DNA of 46,473 nucleotides, taken from NCBI GenBank assembly GCA_021646405.1, contig SOER01000025.1, positions 1 through 46,473 on the forward strand, written 5' to 3'. Below are positions 16,546 to 25,481 of the stretch, piece by piece. The notes under the pieces were generated by a model. The model did no database searches and was not told the origin of the DNA. It worked only from the letters and a program-made list of their open reading frames with translations. Every line of letters starts with the position of its first letter. The stretch's first letter is position 1. A program made the position numbers and the translations under genes. The stretch is from Candidatus Loosdrechtia aerotolerans. GTDB taxonomy: Bacteria; Planctomycetota; Brocadiia; Brocadiales; Brocadiaceae.

Positions 16546-17715
16546 ATGATGATAATAAGTATTTTTCTATTTACCCTCTCTTTATCAGGAATTTTACTGA
16601 TTTTCTTATTCGATCCTATTCTGGTCTGTATTGGATATCTTACCAAACGGAAAAAGGTTATTACCTATCCACCCATACGTCCATCGGTAAGCCTGCTTAT
16701 TGTAGTCCGTAATGCAGAGAACCTGATTGTCGATAAGATTAAGAACTCTTTATCTATTCATTATCCTTCAGATGATTATGAAATAGTTATTTTTTCTGAC
16801 GGTTCTACCGATGGGACTGAAGATAAAATAAAATTCTTTCCTGATAAAAGAATTCGTTTCTTATCTTCCCCGGTTCATGAAGGGAAAAATAGTGGAATTA
16901 ACAAAGCAATCCCTTATTGTACAGGAGAAATAATTGTCTTCTCCGATGTAGATGCTATTATTGATAAGGATGCTATAATACACCTCACAAAATATTTCAG
17001 TGATCCGGAAGTTGGGGGAGTTTGCGGGAATATTCATGAGAAAGCAAAAGATGTCCAGAGTAACTACGTCACCGTTAAAAGCGTGATTAAAAGGCTGGAA
17101 AATCAAATTGTAAGTACCACGTCAAATAAAGGAAAACTCTACGCGGTTCGGAAAAGCCTGTTCCCTGTAATACCTCTGCAGGCAATAGATGATCTGTATG
17201 TATGTTTATCAGTTGTACACCAAAAGTATAAATTTTTATTCGCTCCGGAAGCTAATGCCTTTAGTAAAACATTTCCGAAAAATTCAATCCATGAGATTAA
17301 AAGACGCCGCAGGACTATAATAGGAAGCCTCTGCGCTGTGTCTATGGTGGAAGAGTTATTGAACCCCTTTAAATTTGGCATATTCTCTATACGGTTAATA
17401 CTCAACAAGATCATGAAAAGGTTACTCGCTGCTTTTCTCCTGTTCCTGTTTTTTAGCAGTCTCTATTTATCTCCCTTTTGTTATGCTGCAAAAATACTGA
17501 TGATAGCACAGACAAGTTTTTATATGCTTGCCCTTTCATACAGGATAGTGTTTCAATACACCCCGGGTTCCAACGTTATCAAAGAGGTAACCTCTGTTGT
17601 CTATTATTTTTGCATCGGAACTTATGGGAACCTCATTGGAGTACTCGATTTTATCATGGGGAAACAGATAGTAAAGTGGGAACCATTGAATACAGATGTA
17701 TCAAGTATGAAATAA
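16546..17715 (+). CDS. Membrane-bound glycosyltransferase family 2 (processive type)
   Basis: This 389-residue inner-membrane enzyme has an N-terminal membrane helix (about 3-28), a GT-A catalytic domain and two or more C-terminal helices (about 285-360). The catalytic part shows IVVRNAENLI, the first aspartate region IFSDGSTDGTEDKI and the metal-binding VFSDVDAII. IDDLYVCLSVV supplies the probable general-base aspartates, and RRRRTIIGSL stands where processive synthases have Q/RxxRW. The altered last motif makes processivity uncertain. A GAGG sequence lies just upstream of the ATG. The gene converges with the minus-strand glycosyltransferase, and their 3' ends overlap by 15 bases. It may extend or start the polysaccharide backbone. 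Confidence 0.85.
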   Translation: MMIISIFLFTLSLSGILLIFLFDPILVCIGYLTKRKKVITYPPIRPSVSLLIVVRNAENLIVDKIKNSLSIHYPSDDYEIVIFSDGSTDGTEDKIKFFPDKRIRFLSSPVHEGKNSGINKAIPYCTGEIIVFSDVDAIIDKDAIIHLTKYFSDPEVGGVCGNIHEKAKDVQSNYVTVKSVIKRLENQIVSTTSNKGKLYAVRKSLFPVIPLQAIDDLYVCLSVVHQKYKFLFAPEANAFSKTFPKNSIHEIKRRRRTIIGSLCAVSMVEELLNPFKFGIFSIRLILNKIMKRLLAAFLLFLFFSSLYLSPFCYAAKILMIAQTSFYMLALSYRIVFQYTPGSNVIKEVTSVVYYFCIGTYGNLIGVLDFIMGKQIVKWEPLNTDVSSMK

Positions 17716-18630
17716 TGATCTCAACAGAGAATAACACCGTACCCTGAATTCCCTCGCTTTTATAAATTTGCCTGCATTGAGAAAAGAGAGCCCCAGGTTA
17801 CAATAGCTTCTTATCTGAAACGGGTAAAGCGTTATGGCTTTTAAGAGTGCTTTCCTCCCTTTTCGGACATCTCCGGCGCAGCAATAAAAGATCCCGAGAT
17901 ACATATAAAATTCGCCATGACCTTTCCTATTGAGCATAAAGAACCGGTTGTGCTTTTTGAAGAGCATCTCCATTCCTTTGTTTCTAACCGCCAGATCAGC
18001 AGAAAGCGCATTTTTATGCTTGCAATATAAAACCATAGGTTTTTCTATATAATCAATGTGAAAGTCCCTTGAGATTCGGATCCACATATCGTAATCAGTC
18101 CCAAAGGCTATATTCTCATCGAATAGATCTATCCTTTTAAAGCACTCTTTCTTTAACATGACCGTTGATGGTTTTCCAATATAATTCCGAATAAACATAT
18201 CATAATAAATGTATCCCCGTTTGCTTGGAATGCTCCGCTGCAATACCTTTCTCTTCGTTTCATCTACTGTTAAAAAACCGGTATATATACATCCAACTTC
18301 TTGCGGGCTATTTTGTAGCAGATCAATTTGTAATTCAAGTTTCTCTGGCAACCATTCATCATCATCATCCAAAAATGCTATATATCTGCCATTTGAATGC
18401 TTTATTCCGGTATTCCTGGTACCTGCCTCTCCTTTATTTTTTTCATGCCGTATATATTTTATTCTTGTATCATGAAAATTTTTTACAACCTCTTGTGTAT
18501 TATCCTTTGAGTTATCATCTATCACGAGTATCTCAAAATCCTGATATGTCTGATTTAACACACTGGCAATCGCTGAATAAAGAAATTGAGCACGATTATG
18601 GGTAGGAATGATAACACTAACTACTGGCAT
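17701..18630 (-). CDS. Glycosyltransferase family 2
   Basis: This 309-residue GT-A enzyme starts MPVVSVIIPTHNRAQFLYSA and shows LVIDDNSKDNT and the metal-binding FLDDDDEWLPEKL triad (about residues 85-97). TDYDMWIRISRDF supplies the usual ED-like base region. The C-terminal 60 residues resemble a TPR-like helical tail (GDVRKGRKALLKAITLYP). I place the start at 18630 and not at the upstream in-frame ATG because AAGGAG lies ten bases before it, inside the end of the preceding gene, whose stop is one base upstream. The two genes are therefore translationally coupled. Its sugar is unknown. Confidence 0.88.
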   Translation of the reverse strand: MPVVSVIIPTHNRAQFLYSAIASVLNQTYQDFEILVIDDNSKDNTQEVVKNFHDTRIKYIRHEKNKGEAGTRNTGIKHSNGRYIAFLDDDDEWLPEKLELQIDLLQNSPQEVGCIYTGFLTVDETKRKVLQRSIPSKRGYIYYDMFIRNYIGKPSTVMLKKECFKRIDLFDENIAFGTDYDMWIRISRDFHIDYIEKPMVLYCKHKNALSADLAVRNKGMEMLFKKHNRFFMLNRKGHGEFYMYLGIFYCCAGDVRKGRKALLKAITLYPFQIRSYCNLGLSFLNAGKFIKAREFRVRCYSLLRSLFHT

Positions 18631-18631
18631 T

Positions 18632-21289
18632 TTACAACAACTCCTTACCTTTACATTTACCATATCGGACTGATCTTAACAATGCAAAAGGTCCGGCTAC
18701 ATTACCTATCGCTTCAAGTATGAAGAACGTTAACGGGTACTTATTTTTACCATACAAGCGTTGTATGAACCGGCGGAAATGCGTCTTCGGTATTTTAATC
18801 AGTAGCTCTGGCAGCGTACGCAAATCACGATCACAAATCAATGTAGTAAGATGGTAAACAACGTATTCTTTGCTATAATGGTAAATCCATCGGCAGAGAG
18901 ATCGTACATCTCTGTGATATTTGTACCAAACAAAGGCCGATGGCTCATAGATGAGTGTATATCCTGTTTTGAGAACCCTGTAAAAAAGATACGGATCCCC
19001 CCCGCAGCTAACAGGTATATCAGTGCTTAACATTTCATCTGTCAAACCTATTTGAGGATGGTTGAAAATAGCAGCACGGAAAGCAACGTTTGTCATCGAA
19101 CCAAGGTCCCATACTGGTACGGCGCAGCGCTGGAACGATTTAAACCAATCTCCGTCTCTCTCTATTGGCTCAAAGCCACGCCTCTGTCCGAAGTGCTTTT
19201 CAAAGAGGATTTGGGCAGTAGTCTCAAGTTCTTGTGGTAAGACGTTACCAGCTACAATCATCACGTCGCTTCTGGCAAATGGTGCAACTAATTTTTCCAG
19301 CCAATCAGCTGGCATTGTAACCGTGTCATCAATAACGATAATAATATCACCTTTGCCCACCATGAAGTCTTTATTACAGGCATAGACCCGCCCATTACGG
19401 AATTTATTTACCAGCACTACGTCTGGAAATTCAGCTATTACAGAGGTAGCAGGGCTCAAAGCCGGGCTATTATTTACAACCGTAATATCAACGTGCCGGG
19501 ATGATTCCTGAGCTACAAGACATCGTAAACAATCACGCAGGCTATTGGACTGGCCATATGTCCTCACTACAACCGAAACCGGGATATCCGGAGATAATTT
19601 TATACGGGCAGCCATTGTCTGATCTTCAGACAAAGAATAGAACCGGACCAATGCTGCCTGTGCAGCGGATTGTACAGGGTATAAGCCCGGAGTATTACTC
19701 GTCTCAAGGAGTTTATAACCAAGGCTATCAATAAGAGCATCCCGTAAGCGTGCCGGTCCAACGGATTTGTGGTAATTTGCAATATCTGTCATGCCAAGAA
19801 GATTGCCACCCCGGGTTACAAAGATCCGCACATGATTATAATCTGTTATATCCGTAAGTGCATGAAGAGGGCGGCTTAAATCAATGGTACGTACAGCAAT
19901 AGCATTTGATTTGTAAGGAACTGCCGGTTGTTGTCCGGTTGTTTCAGGTATACGTATCTGATTAACAGGACCAAAGACATTTTCAATCTCAGCCGCAGTG
20001 CGGCGTGCTTTTCGATAACGGAATAAATCAAATAAGGTATGATGAGTTACCATACTCTGAAGCTCAGTTTGAAATACATTCTGCGTGTTGTAGATTTTAC
20101 GTATAAGCAGAAAAAGCAGACTGCGTATACATCCGTAACATATTTTCTGCAATCCTAACCGGATAAGGGCAAAACGCTCATCCGGATAGGCCAGGGCACT
20201 GCGTACAAGGTACGCCTGGAATCCTGTACCCCAGGTTGCGATTTGAGCCCGCAATTGTGCAGAATCACGGCGGTGACAATGGCGTACTATTGCCCTCGGC
20301 TCATAGACGAGCATATACCCTTCCTTCAATACACGAAAAAACATTTCAAGATCGCCTCCACCGTTAGTAACAGTTCCCACATCAAGGGCAGGATCAAAGA
20401 AACCAATATGGTCAAATAATTTACGCCGGTAAGCCATATTGGCACCTGTACCAAACCTGCCCGTATGGCCATAAATACTCGCAACTTTTTTGCCACTTTC
20501 CCGGTTTATGTGATACCATTTGCGCTCAAAACCCCGCCCAAAACTCCCGTGCTGTTCAAAAAGGATCTGCGCATCGGTTTCTAACTCATAAGGTACGACT
20601 AATCCTACAAGAGCCGCCACTTCACTATCTTCGGCAAAGACTTCAGCTACAGCGCGTACCCATCCCGGGTCAACCACCACATCATCATCAGTATAAGCAA
20701 TGATCTCACCCCGTGCTTCGGTGATTGCACGGTTCCGCGCCCAATTGAGCCCGGGCCGGGGTTCATGAATATATCGTACGCCCTGATATTTTGTCCGTAC
20801 CAGTTGTTCGGTAGCGGTATCGTTCGGCGCATTATCCACAACCAGGATATCAAGAGAGGGGTAACTAAGATGGTTCAATGAATCGAGGCAACGAGCCAGA
20901 TCGGCAGTACGGTTACGGGTACAAACCGCTACGGTAACCAATGGCAGACACCCGTTGTAAGCTGCATGCGGTATATCAAACAGACGGGAGATATGAAGAT
21001 CGCCAGGCTGTGAAGGCATCATCAGTCCATCGTACAGAAGATGGCGTACAATTGCCTGATGATGCTTTATCACGATATTTTTATTAAGAAGTGATGTTGA
21101 ACAGTATCCGTCGGCTACAGGTATTTTAACAGAACCAATTGGAGTGCCGTGGAACCGAACCAATGCTTGTATGAACTCATATCCGTACATACAATCAATA
21201 TTTTTGAGTGGCTGGCTTAGTTCAATATCAATTACCTTAATGGGTTTAAACAGGGTATCTGGTGCACTCTTATTTTGATCATTTTCCAT
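18632..21289 (-). CDS. Tandem two-domain glycosyltransferase family 2 protein
   Basis: This 885-residue protein consists of two copies of the same module. Each has an accessory segment (KVIDIELSQPLKNI... and AVRTIDLSRPLHAL...) followed by a GT-A catalytic domain. The first has PLVTVAVCTRNRTADLARCL, DILVVDNAPND and AYTDDDVVVDPGWV. The second has PVSVVVRTYGQSNSLRDCL, ITVVNNSP and VIDDTVTMPADWL. In the second domain the metal-binding triad reads DDT rather than DDD, so it may be less active or use different chemistry. Each half also contains the ETDAQILFEQH/ETTAQILFEKHFG stretch, confirming internal duplication. The start has only a weak ribosome-binding site. Confidence 0.85.
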   Translation of the reverse strand: MENDQNKSAPDTLFKPIKVIDIELSQPLKNIDCMYGYEFIQALVRFHGTPIGSVKIPVADGYCSTSLLNKNIVIKHHQAIVRHLLYDGLMMPSQPGDLHISRLFDIPHAAYNGCLPLVTVAVCTRNRTADLARCLDSLNHLSYPSLDILVVDNAPNDTATEQLVRTKYQGVRYIHEPRPGLNWARNRAITEARGEIIAYTDDDVVVDPGWVRAVAEVFAEDSEVAALVGLVVPYELETDAQILFEQHGSFGRGFERKWYHINRESGKKVASIYGHTGRFGTGANMAYRRKLFDHIGFFDPALDVGTVTNGGGDLEMFFRVLKEGYMLVYEPRAIVRHCHRRDSAQLRAQIATWGTGFQAYLVRSALAYPDERFALIRLGLQKICYGCIRSLLFLLIRKIYNTQNVFQTELQSMVTHHTLFDLFRYRKARRTAAEIENVFGPVNQIRIPETTGQQPAVPYKSNAIAVRTIDLSRPLHALTDITDYNHVRIFVTRGGNLLGMTDIANYHKSVGPARLRDALIDSLGYKLLETSNTPGLYPVQSAAQAALVRFYSLSEDQTMAARIKLSPDIPVSVVVRTYGQSNSLRDCLRCLVAQESSRHVDITVVNNSPALSPATSVIAEFPDVVLVNKFRNGRVYACNKDFMVGKGDIIIVIDDTVTMPADWLEKLVAPFARSDVMIVAGNVLPQELETTAQILFEKHFGQRRGFEPIERDGDWFKSFQRCAVPVWDLGSMTNVAFRAAIFNHPQIGLTDEMLSTDIPVSCGGDPYLFYRVLKTGYTLIYEPSAFVWYKYHRDVRSLCRWIYHYSKEYVVYHLTTLICDRDLRTLPELLIKIPKTHFRRFIQRLYGKNKYPLTFFILEAIGNVAGPFALLRSVRYGKCKGKELL

Positions 21290-21307
21290 TCTTAAAAATA
21301 TTCTCTG

Positions 21308-21793
21308 CTAGTGCTCTTCAATCGTTACTTTTGTTATGGTATCACCCTGTTGGGTCGTGTCGACGACATCCTGTCCGCGGATCACTTTACCAAAAACCGT
21401 GTGTTTGCCATTCAGGTGTGGCTGCGGGGAATGTGTTATAAAGAACTGACTTCCATTGGTATTTGGCCCTGCGTTTGCCATAGAAATAACACCCGTATCG
21501 TGGGTTAACGGGTTACCCTTTACTTCGTCTTCGAACCGGTAACCTGGCCCGCCCATTCCGGTACCTGTGGGATCGCCTCCCTGGATCATAAAATTACTGA
21601 TCACCCGGTGAAACGAAACACCGTCATAAAACCCTTCCCTGGCCAGGAAAACAAAATTATTAACCGTTTTTGGCGCATGCTGAGGATAGAGTTCTATCTC
21701 GATTGTACCCCTGTTGGTCTCAATTGTCACCTTGTAGGTTTTTTCTGGATCAATCTGCATTGCCGGCGGGCTACTCCACTGTTTCTGTTGCAT
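21308..21793 (-). CDS. Peptidyl-prolyl cis-trans isomerase, cyclophilin type
   Basis: This 161-residue protein catalyses proline isomerisation during folding. It contains the cyclophilin core: [38 protein letters not shown] with the catalytic arginine, FEDE, then [17 protein letters not shown] and [12 protein letters not shown]. The length matches the short bacterial cytoplasmic form and there is no signal peptide. AAAGGG stands seven bases before the ATG. It lies 19 bases upstream of the tandem glycosyltransferase and could be co-transcribed with it, though no functional link is evident. Confidence 0.95.
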   Translation of the reverse strand: MQQKQWSSPPAMQIDPEKTYKVTIETNRGTIEIELYPQHAPKTVNNFVFLAREGFYDGVSFHRVISNFMIQGGDPTGTGMGGPGYRFEDEVKGNPLTHDTGVISMANAGPNTNGSQFFITHSPQPHLNGKHTVFGKVIRGQDVVDTTQQGDTITKVTIEEH

Positions 21794-22188
21794 GTATTAT
21801 CCCTTTCTATAACGAAATAAAATGTAACTATTCATACTGTTAACGACTTCGATTATACCATTCCATAATGTATGAAACAACGTTATAAAAATTTCACAGC
21901 ACATCCCATCTTCCGCAGTTATAAATGAAAGAAATAACAATTTTCCACATGAGGACCGAGTAAACGAATAATTTTTTGATGAATCGGTTTGAGGGGGAAT
22001 ATTCTCCTTGACCCTAAACCATGTACTGAGCCTGCCGAAGTATCTGTTTGAAAACAGACCAAACATGGAAAGACGGTCTAACATTTGCGAAGAGGGCACA
22101 CACCTGATAACGTAATTCTCGCTATACTATAGTTTTTTTGCTATCTTACGACATGGTTTTGTACGATCTTATACGACTGTCATGAGGA
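21794..22188. other. Divergent intergenic region
   Basis: This roughly 395-base gap lies between the minus-strand cyclophilin and the plus-strand ATPase and should hold both promoters. A segment at about 22018-22060 (AAACCATGTACTGAGCCTGCCGAAG...) is a fragment of the repeat seen at 6328-6360 and, inverted, at 27180-27215. TATACT at 22123-22128 is a possible -10 box for the ATPase, but I find no matching -35. No gene is visible. Confidence 0.5.
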
Positions 22189-22197
22189 ATGAGAGGA

Positions 22198-24849
22198 ATG
22201 AACTGGTATCAACTCCATATAAACGACGTAATGAAAAAACTCGGAACATCAGAGAAAGGGCTGACGGATGAGGAGGCGAGAGAGCGTCTTGAACAATACG
22301 GTCCCAACAAACTTACCGAGGAAGAGAAGATAAGCAAAATAAAGATTCTTCTCCATCAGTTTATCAGTCCATTGATTTATATCCTTCTTGTTGCAGCGCT
22401 TGTCACATTCCTGCTCAAAGAATATATCGATTCAACTGTTATCATGGCGGCTGTTGCCCTCAATACAATTATTGGTTTCTTCCAGGAATTTAAAGCAGAA
22501 CAAAGTGTAAGGGCATTGAGGAAGATGCTCATTCCAAAAGCCAAGGTGCTGAGAGGCGGTCATGAAAGAGAAATACACAGCGAAGAGCTCGTACCCGGCG
22601 ACGTCGTTTTTCTTACATCGGGGAGTAAGGCACCGGCAGACTTAAGACTCTTGAAAACCCTTGAATTAAGAGTCGACGAGGCCATGCTCACAGGTGAATC
22701 CCTCCCTGTAGATAAAGTAACTTTACCAATACAGGAGGATAATCTACCACCCGGGGACAGGGTAAACATGGTCTTTACCGGAACAATTGTCGTAAGCGGA
22801 AGGGGAAGAGGTATTGTAACTGAAACGGGAAACAGGACCATTCTCGGCCAGATTGCCAAAGATGTCAGGGAGACAGTGAAGACAAAAACGCCCCTCCAGC
22901 ATAAACTGGAACGGTTTGCAAAGATATTAGGAGTTGTTATTATTGGGTTTTCCGGAATACTCTTTGGTATAGGGTTATTACGCGGAGCAGATCTCGCTGA
23001 AATGTTTATGGCTGCGGTTGCCACAGCCGTATCAGCTATACCCGAGGGTCTTCCGATTGCGGTAACTATAACCATGGCAATCGGCGTATCCAGAATGGCA
23101 AGGAGAAATGCTATCATACGGAAACTCCCTGCCGTAGAAACCCTTGGGAGTACTACCGTTATCTGTTCGGATAAAACAGGTACCCTCACGAAGAATGAGA
23201 TGACGGTCAAACTCATTTACGATGAGAATCATATCTACGAAGCGGCAGGGGTAGGATACGAGCCCAAAGGTGAGATTCTCCGTGACGAAATACCCATTGA
23301 ACCAAAAGACAGAGAAGGCATTTTATCTGTTTTACGCATAGGGTTACTCTGTAATGAATCCAACGTTTATGTTGAAGACAGCCAGTATAAGGTTGACGGA
23401 GACCCAACAGAAGGAGCACTTATTGTATCAGCCATGAAGGGTAAGCTCGAGCCCGAGGAAGAAAAGAGGAAATATCCACAGGTAGCAATTATACCCTTTG
23501 AATCCGAACATGGTTATATGGCCACCCTCAATAAACGTCAGGATAAAAAATATATCTTCGTAAAAGGTGCACCGGAAAGGATCCTGGACAGGTGTACCAC
23601 ATTTAAAACGAATAAGGAAGAGACCCTTCATATTGCAGATACTTTTGCAAAAGAAGGTCTCCGTGTACTTGCCTTTGCGTATAAGGAAGTCCCGGAAGAT
23701 ATGGAAGAACTTACCCACCGGGATATAGATTCAAACCTGACCTTTACAGGCCTTCAAGGTATGTTTGATCCGCCGAGACCGGAAGTAATACAGGCGATAG
23801 AGGGATGTAAACAAGCAGGGATCAGGACAATCATGATAACCGGTGACCATGCCGTTACTGCAACAGCAATTGCAAAAGAACTCGGGATAGCAGGGCCTGA
23901 TGCCCAGGTTTGTACCGGAAAAGAACTCGAGACAATGAACGATGAAGAACTATTTCGCCTGGTAAAAGACGTATCGGTATACGCCAGGGTATCGCCGGAA
24001 CACAAGTTACGAATAGTGAATCAATTAAAAAGGCATAATGAGGTTGTAGCAGTAACAGGAGACGGGGTTAACGATGCACCAGCCCTGAAAACTGCACATG
24101 TTGGTATTGCCATGGGGAAGATAGGAACCGATGTTGCAAAAGAGGCATCCGATACCGTTCTTACCGATGATAATTTTGCAAGCATTTTTGCAGCGGTTGA
24201 AGAGGGAAGGGTCGTATATAGTAATATTAAGAAGGTTGCCCTTTTTCTCGTTTCCTGTGGTTTCGGAGAACTGGTCGCCATTATCACAACGGTATCGATG
24301 GGTTACCACATACCATACACCCCGGTTCAAATACTCTGGTTGAACCTGGTAACCAATGGACTTCAGGACATGGCCCTTGCTTTTGAACCAGCAGAAAAGG
24401 GCATTTTACAACAACCTCCACGGCCCGCAAAAGAACGTATCCTCTCCGGTGTTATGATTCAAAAGACAATTATCATGGGGCTTGTCATGGCTGCAGGTAC
24501 GGTTTTTCTCTATATTTCAGATCTGAAACTGGGGGCGCCTTTGCAAGAGGCACGCACAGAGGCTCTTACTGCAATGGTGGTCTTTCAATTTTATCAGGCA
24601 TTCAACTGCCGTTCTGAAACCCGATCCATTTTCAGGATGAATCCTCTTGAGAACCCGTTTTTATTTTTCGGTTTGATAGCCGCCATCTTTGCCCATCTCG
24701 CCGTACTATATGTACCTGCCCTTCAATGGGTTTTTGGTACAGTACCACTGAAAAAAGTGGAATGGGCTGGTATCGGAGTGATAACGGTGTCCATTATTCT
24801 TGTTGTTGAAATCGAAAAACTGATACGAAGAAAAGTACGAAAGAAATAA
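22198..24849 (+). CDS. P-type cation-transporting ATPase (P2-type, calcium pump-like)
   Basis: This 883-residue membrane pump couples ATP hydrolysis to cation export. It has an N-terminal cation-ATPase domain, the actuator motif TGES, a PEGLP motif in M4 (AVSAIPEGLPIAVT), the phosphorylated aspartate in DKTGTLTKNEMT, a nucleotide-binding domain with FVKGAPERIL, and the hinge TGDGVNDAPALKTAHVGIAMG. Four hydrophobic helices follow, including LWLNLVTNGLQDMALAFEP (M6). PEGLP plus this M6 places it with Ca2+/Mn2+ or Na+ pumps rather than heavy-metal ATPases; the ion is uncertain. I prefer ATG 22198 because TGAGGA lies nine bases upstream, whereas ATG 22189 has the same motif directly abutting it. 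Confidence 0.9.
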   Translation: MNWYQLHINDVMKKLGTSEKGLTDEEARERLEQYGPNKLTEEEKISKIKILLHQFISPLIYILLVAALVTFLLKEYIDSTVIMAAVALNTIIGFFQEFKAEQSVRALRKMLIPKAKVLRGGHEREIHSEELVPGDVVFLTSGSKAPADLRLLKTLELRVDEAMLTGESLPVDKVTLPIQEDNLPPGDRVNMVFTGTIVVSGRGRGIVTETGNRTILGQIAKDVRETVKTKTPLQHKLERFAKILGVVIIGFSGILFGIGLLRGADLAEMFMAAVATAVSAIPEGLPIAVTITMAIGVSRMARRNAIIRKLPAVETLGSTTVICSDKTGTLTKNEMTVKLIYDENHIYEAAGVGYEPKGEILRDEIPIEPKDREGILSVLRIGLLCNESNVYVEDSQYKVDGDPTEGALIVSAMKGKLEPEEEKRKYPQVAIIPFESEHGYMATLNKRQDKKYIFVKGAPERILDRCTTFKTNKEETLHIADTFAKEGLRVLAFAYKEVPEDMEELTHRDIDSNLTFTGLQGMFDPPRPEVIQAIEGCKQAGIRTIMITGDHAVTATAIAKELGIAGPDAQVCTGKELETMNDEELFRLVKDVSVYARVSPEHKLRIVNQLKRHNEVVAVTGDGVNDAPALKTAHVGIAMGKIGTDVAKEASDTVLTDDNFASIFAAVEEGRVVYSNIKKVALFLVSCGFGELVAIITTVSMGYHIPYTPVQILWLNLVTNGLQDMALAFEPAEKGILQQPPRPAKERILSGVMIQKTIIMGLVMAAGTVFLYISDLKLGAPLQEARTEALTAMVVFQFYQAFNCRSETRSIFRMNPLENPFLFFGLIAAIFAHLAVLYVPALQWVFGTVPLKKVEWAGIGVITVSIILVVEIEKLIRRKVRKK

Positions 24850-25481
24850 TTATGAAATCAAATATGATAAAAAATATTTGTTTGAGTGGATAGAATGAAC
24901 AGGCCGCTCCTACGGAGCTGGCATTACTATAATTACATTGATTTCTACAAACAGATTGTCTTTGCCGTAAAAGACAGATGGAATTTTAAAACGTACTCTT
25001 TCATATTCTGTTCAGTCTTATCTGTTGAATATTCTCTGCAGAACACTATCGATGAAGAAAGCAAGAAAGAAAAAAAGAGGAGAACATCTCAGGAAAGCAG
25101 GAATGGCAGGAAGGGGGAAAGAGGAAATTGATAGGATGTGGGAGCACTCTATCTTTACAGATCAAGACCTTCTTGTTTTTTAAGCTTTTTAAGCCATTGT
25201 AGAAAAGAGAATCCTTTTTCCTGTATTCCTGCTTTCCTGAGATGCTGTAGTTATCGTAAAAACAGTAATCATGCAGACAAAACGGAAAGGCCCTGCAAAA
25301 ACATTTATCTGCTGTTTGTGCTTGACGCCCATTCTGTTATACGATACTATGCAAACAGTGGCGGATCAGAAAAGTATAGCACCCATTAAATAAAACCGAA
25401 AAACAAATCCCAAATTTCAAACAGTGTGACTTGGAGATTGGAATACCATAAATATCAGACAGGTCAGAAGGGAGGTAGTAA
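24850..25481. other. Gene-free region with REP-like and inverted repeats
   Basis: The gap holds a REP-like unit at 24901-24957 (CGCTCC-TAC-GGAGC, then TTTCTACAAACAGAT). Perfect 20-base inverted repeats lie at 25085-25104 and 25225-25244 (CATCTCAGGAAAGCAGGAAT and its complement), enclosing 120 bases. The second structure looks like a 160-bp miniature element. The open frame across 24886-25131 is read through the repeat and has no homology that I recognise. Confidence 0.65.

Noticed and set aside
24886-25131. 81-residue lysine/arginine-rich open frame
   Set aside because: It spans the REP-like unit and one arm of the 20-bp inverted repeat, and ends in low-complexity purine-rich DNA.
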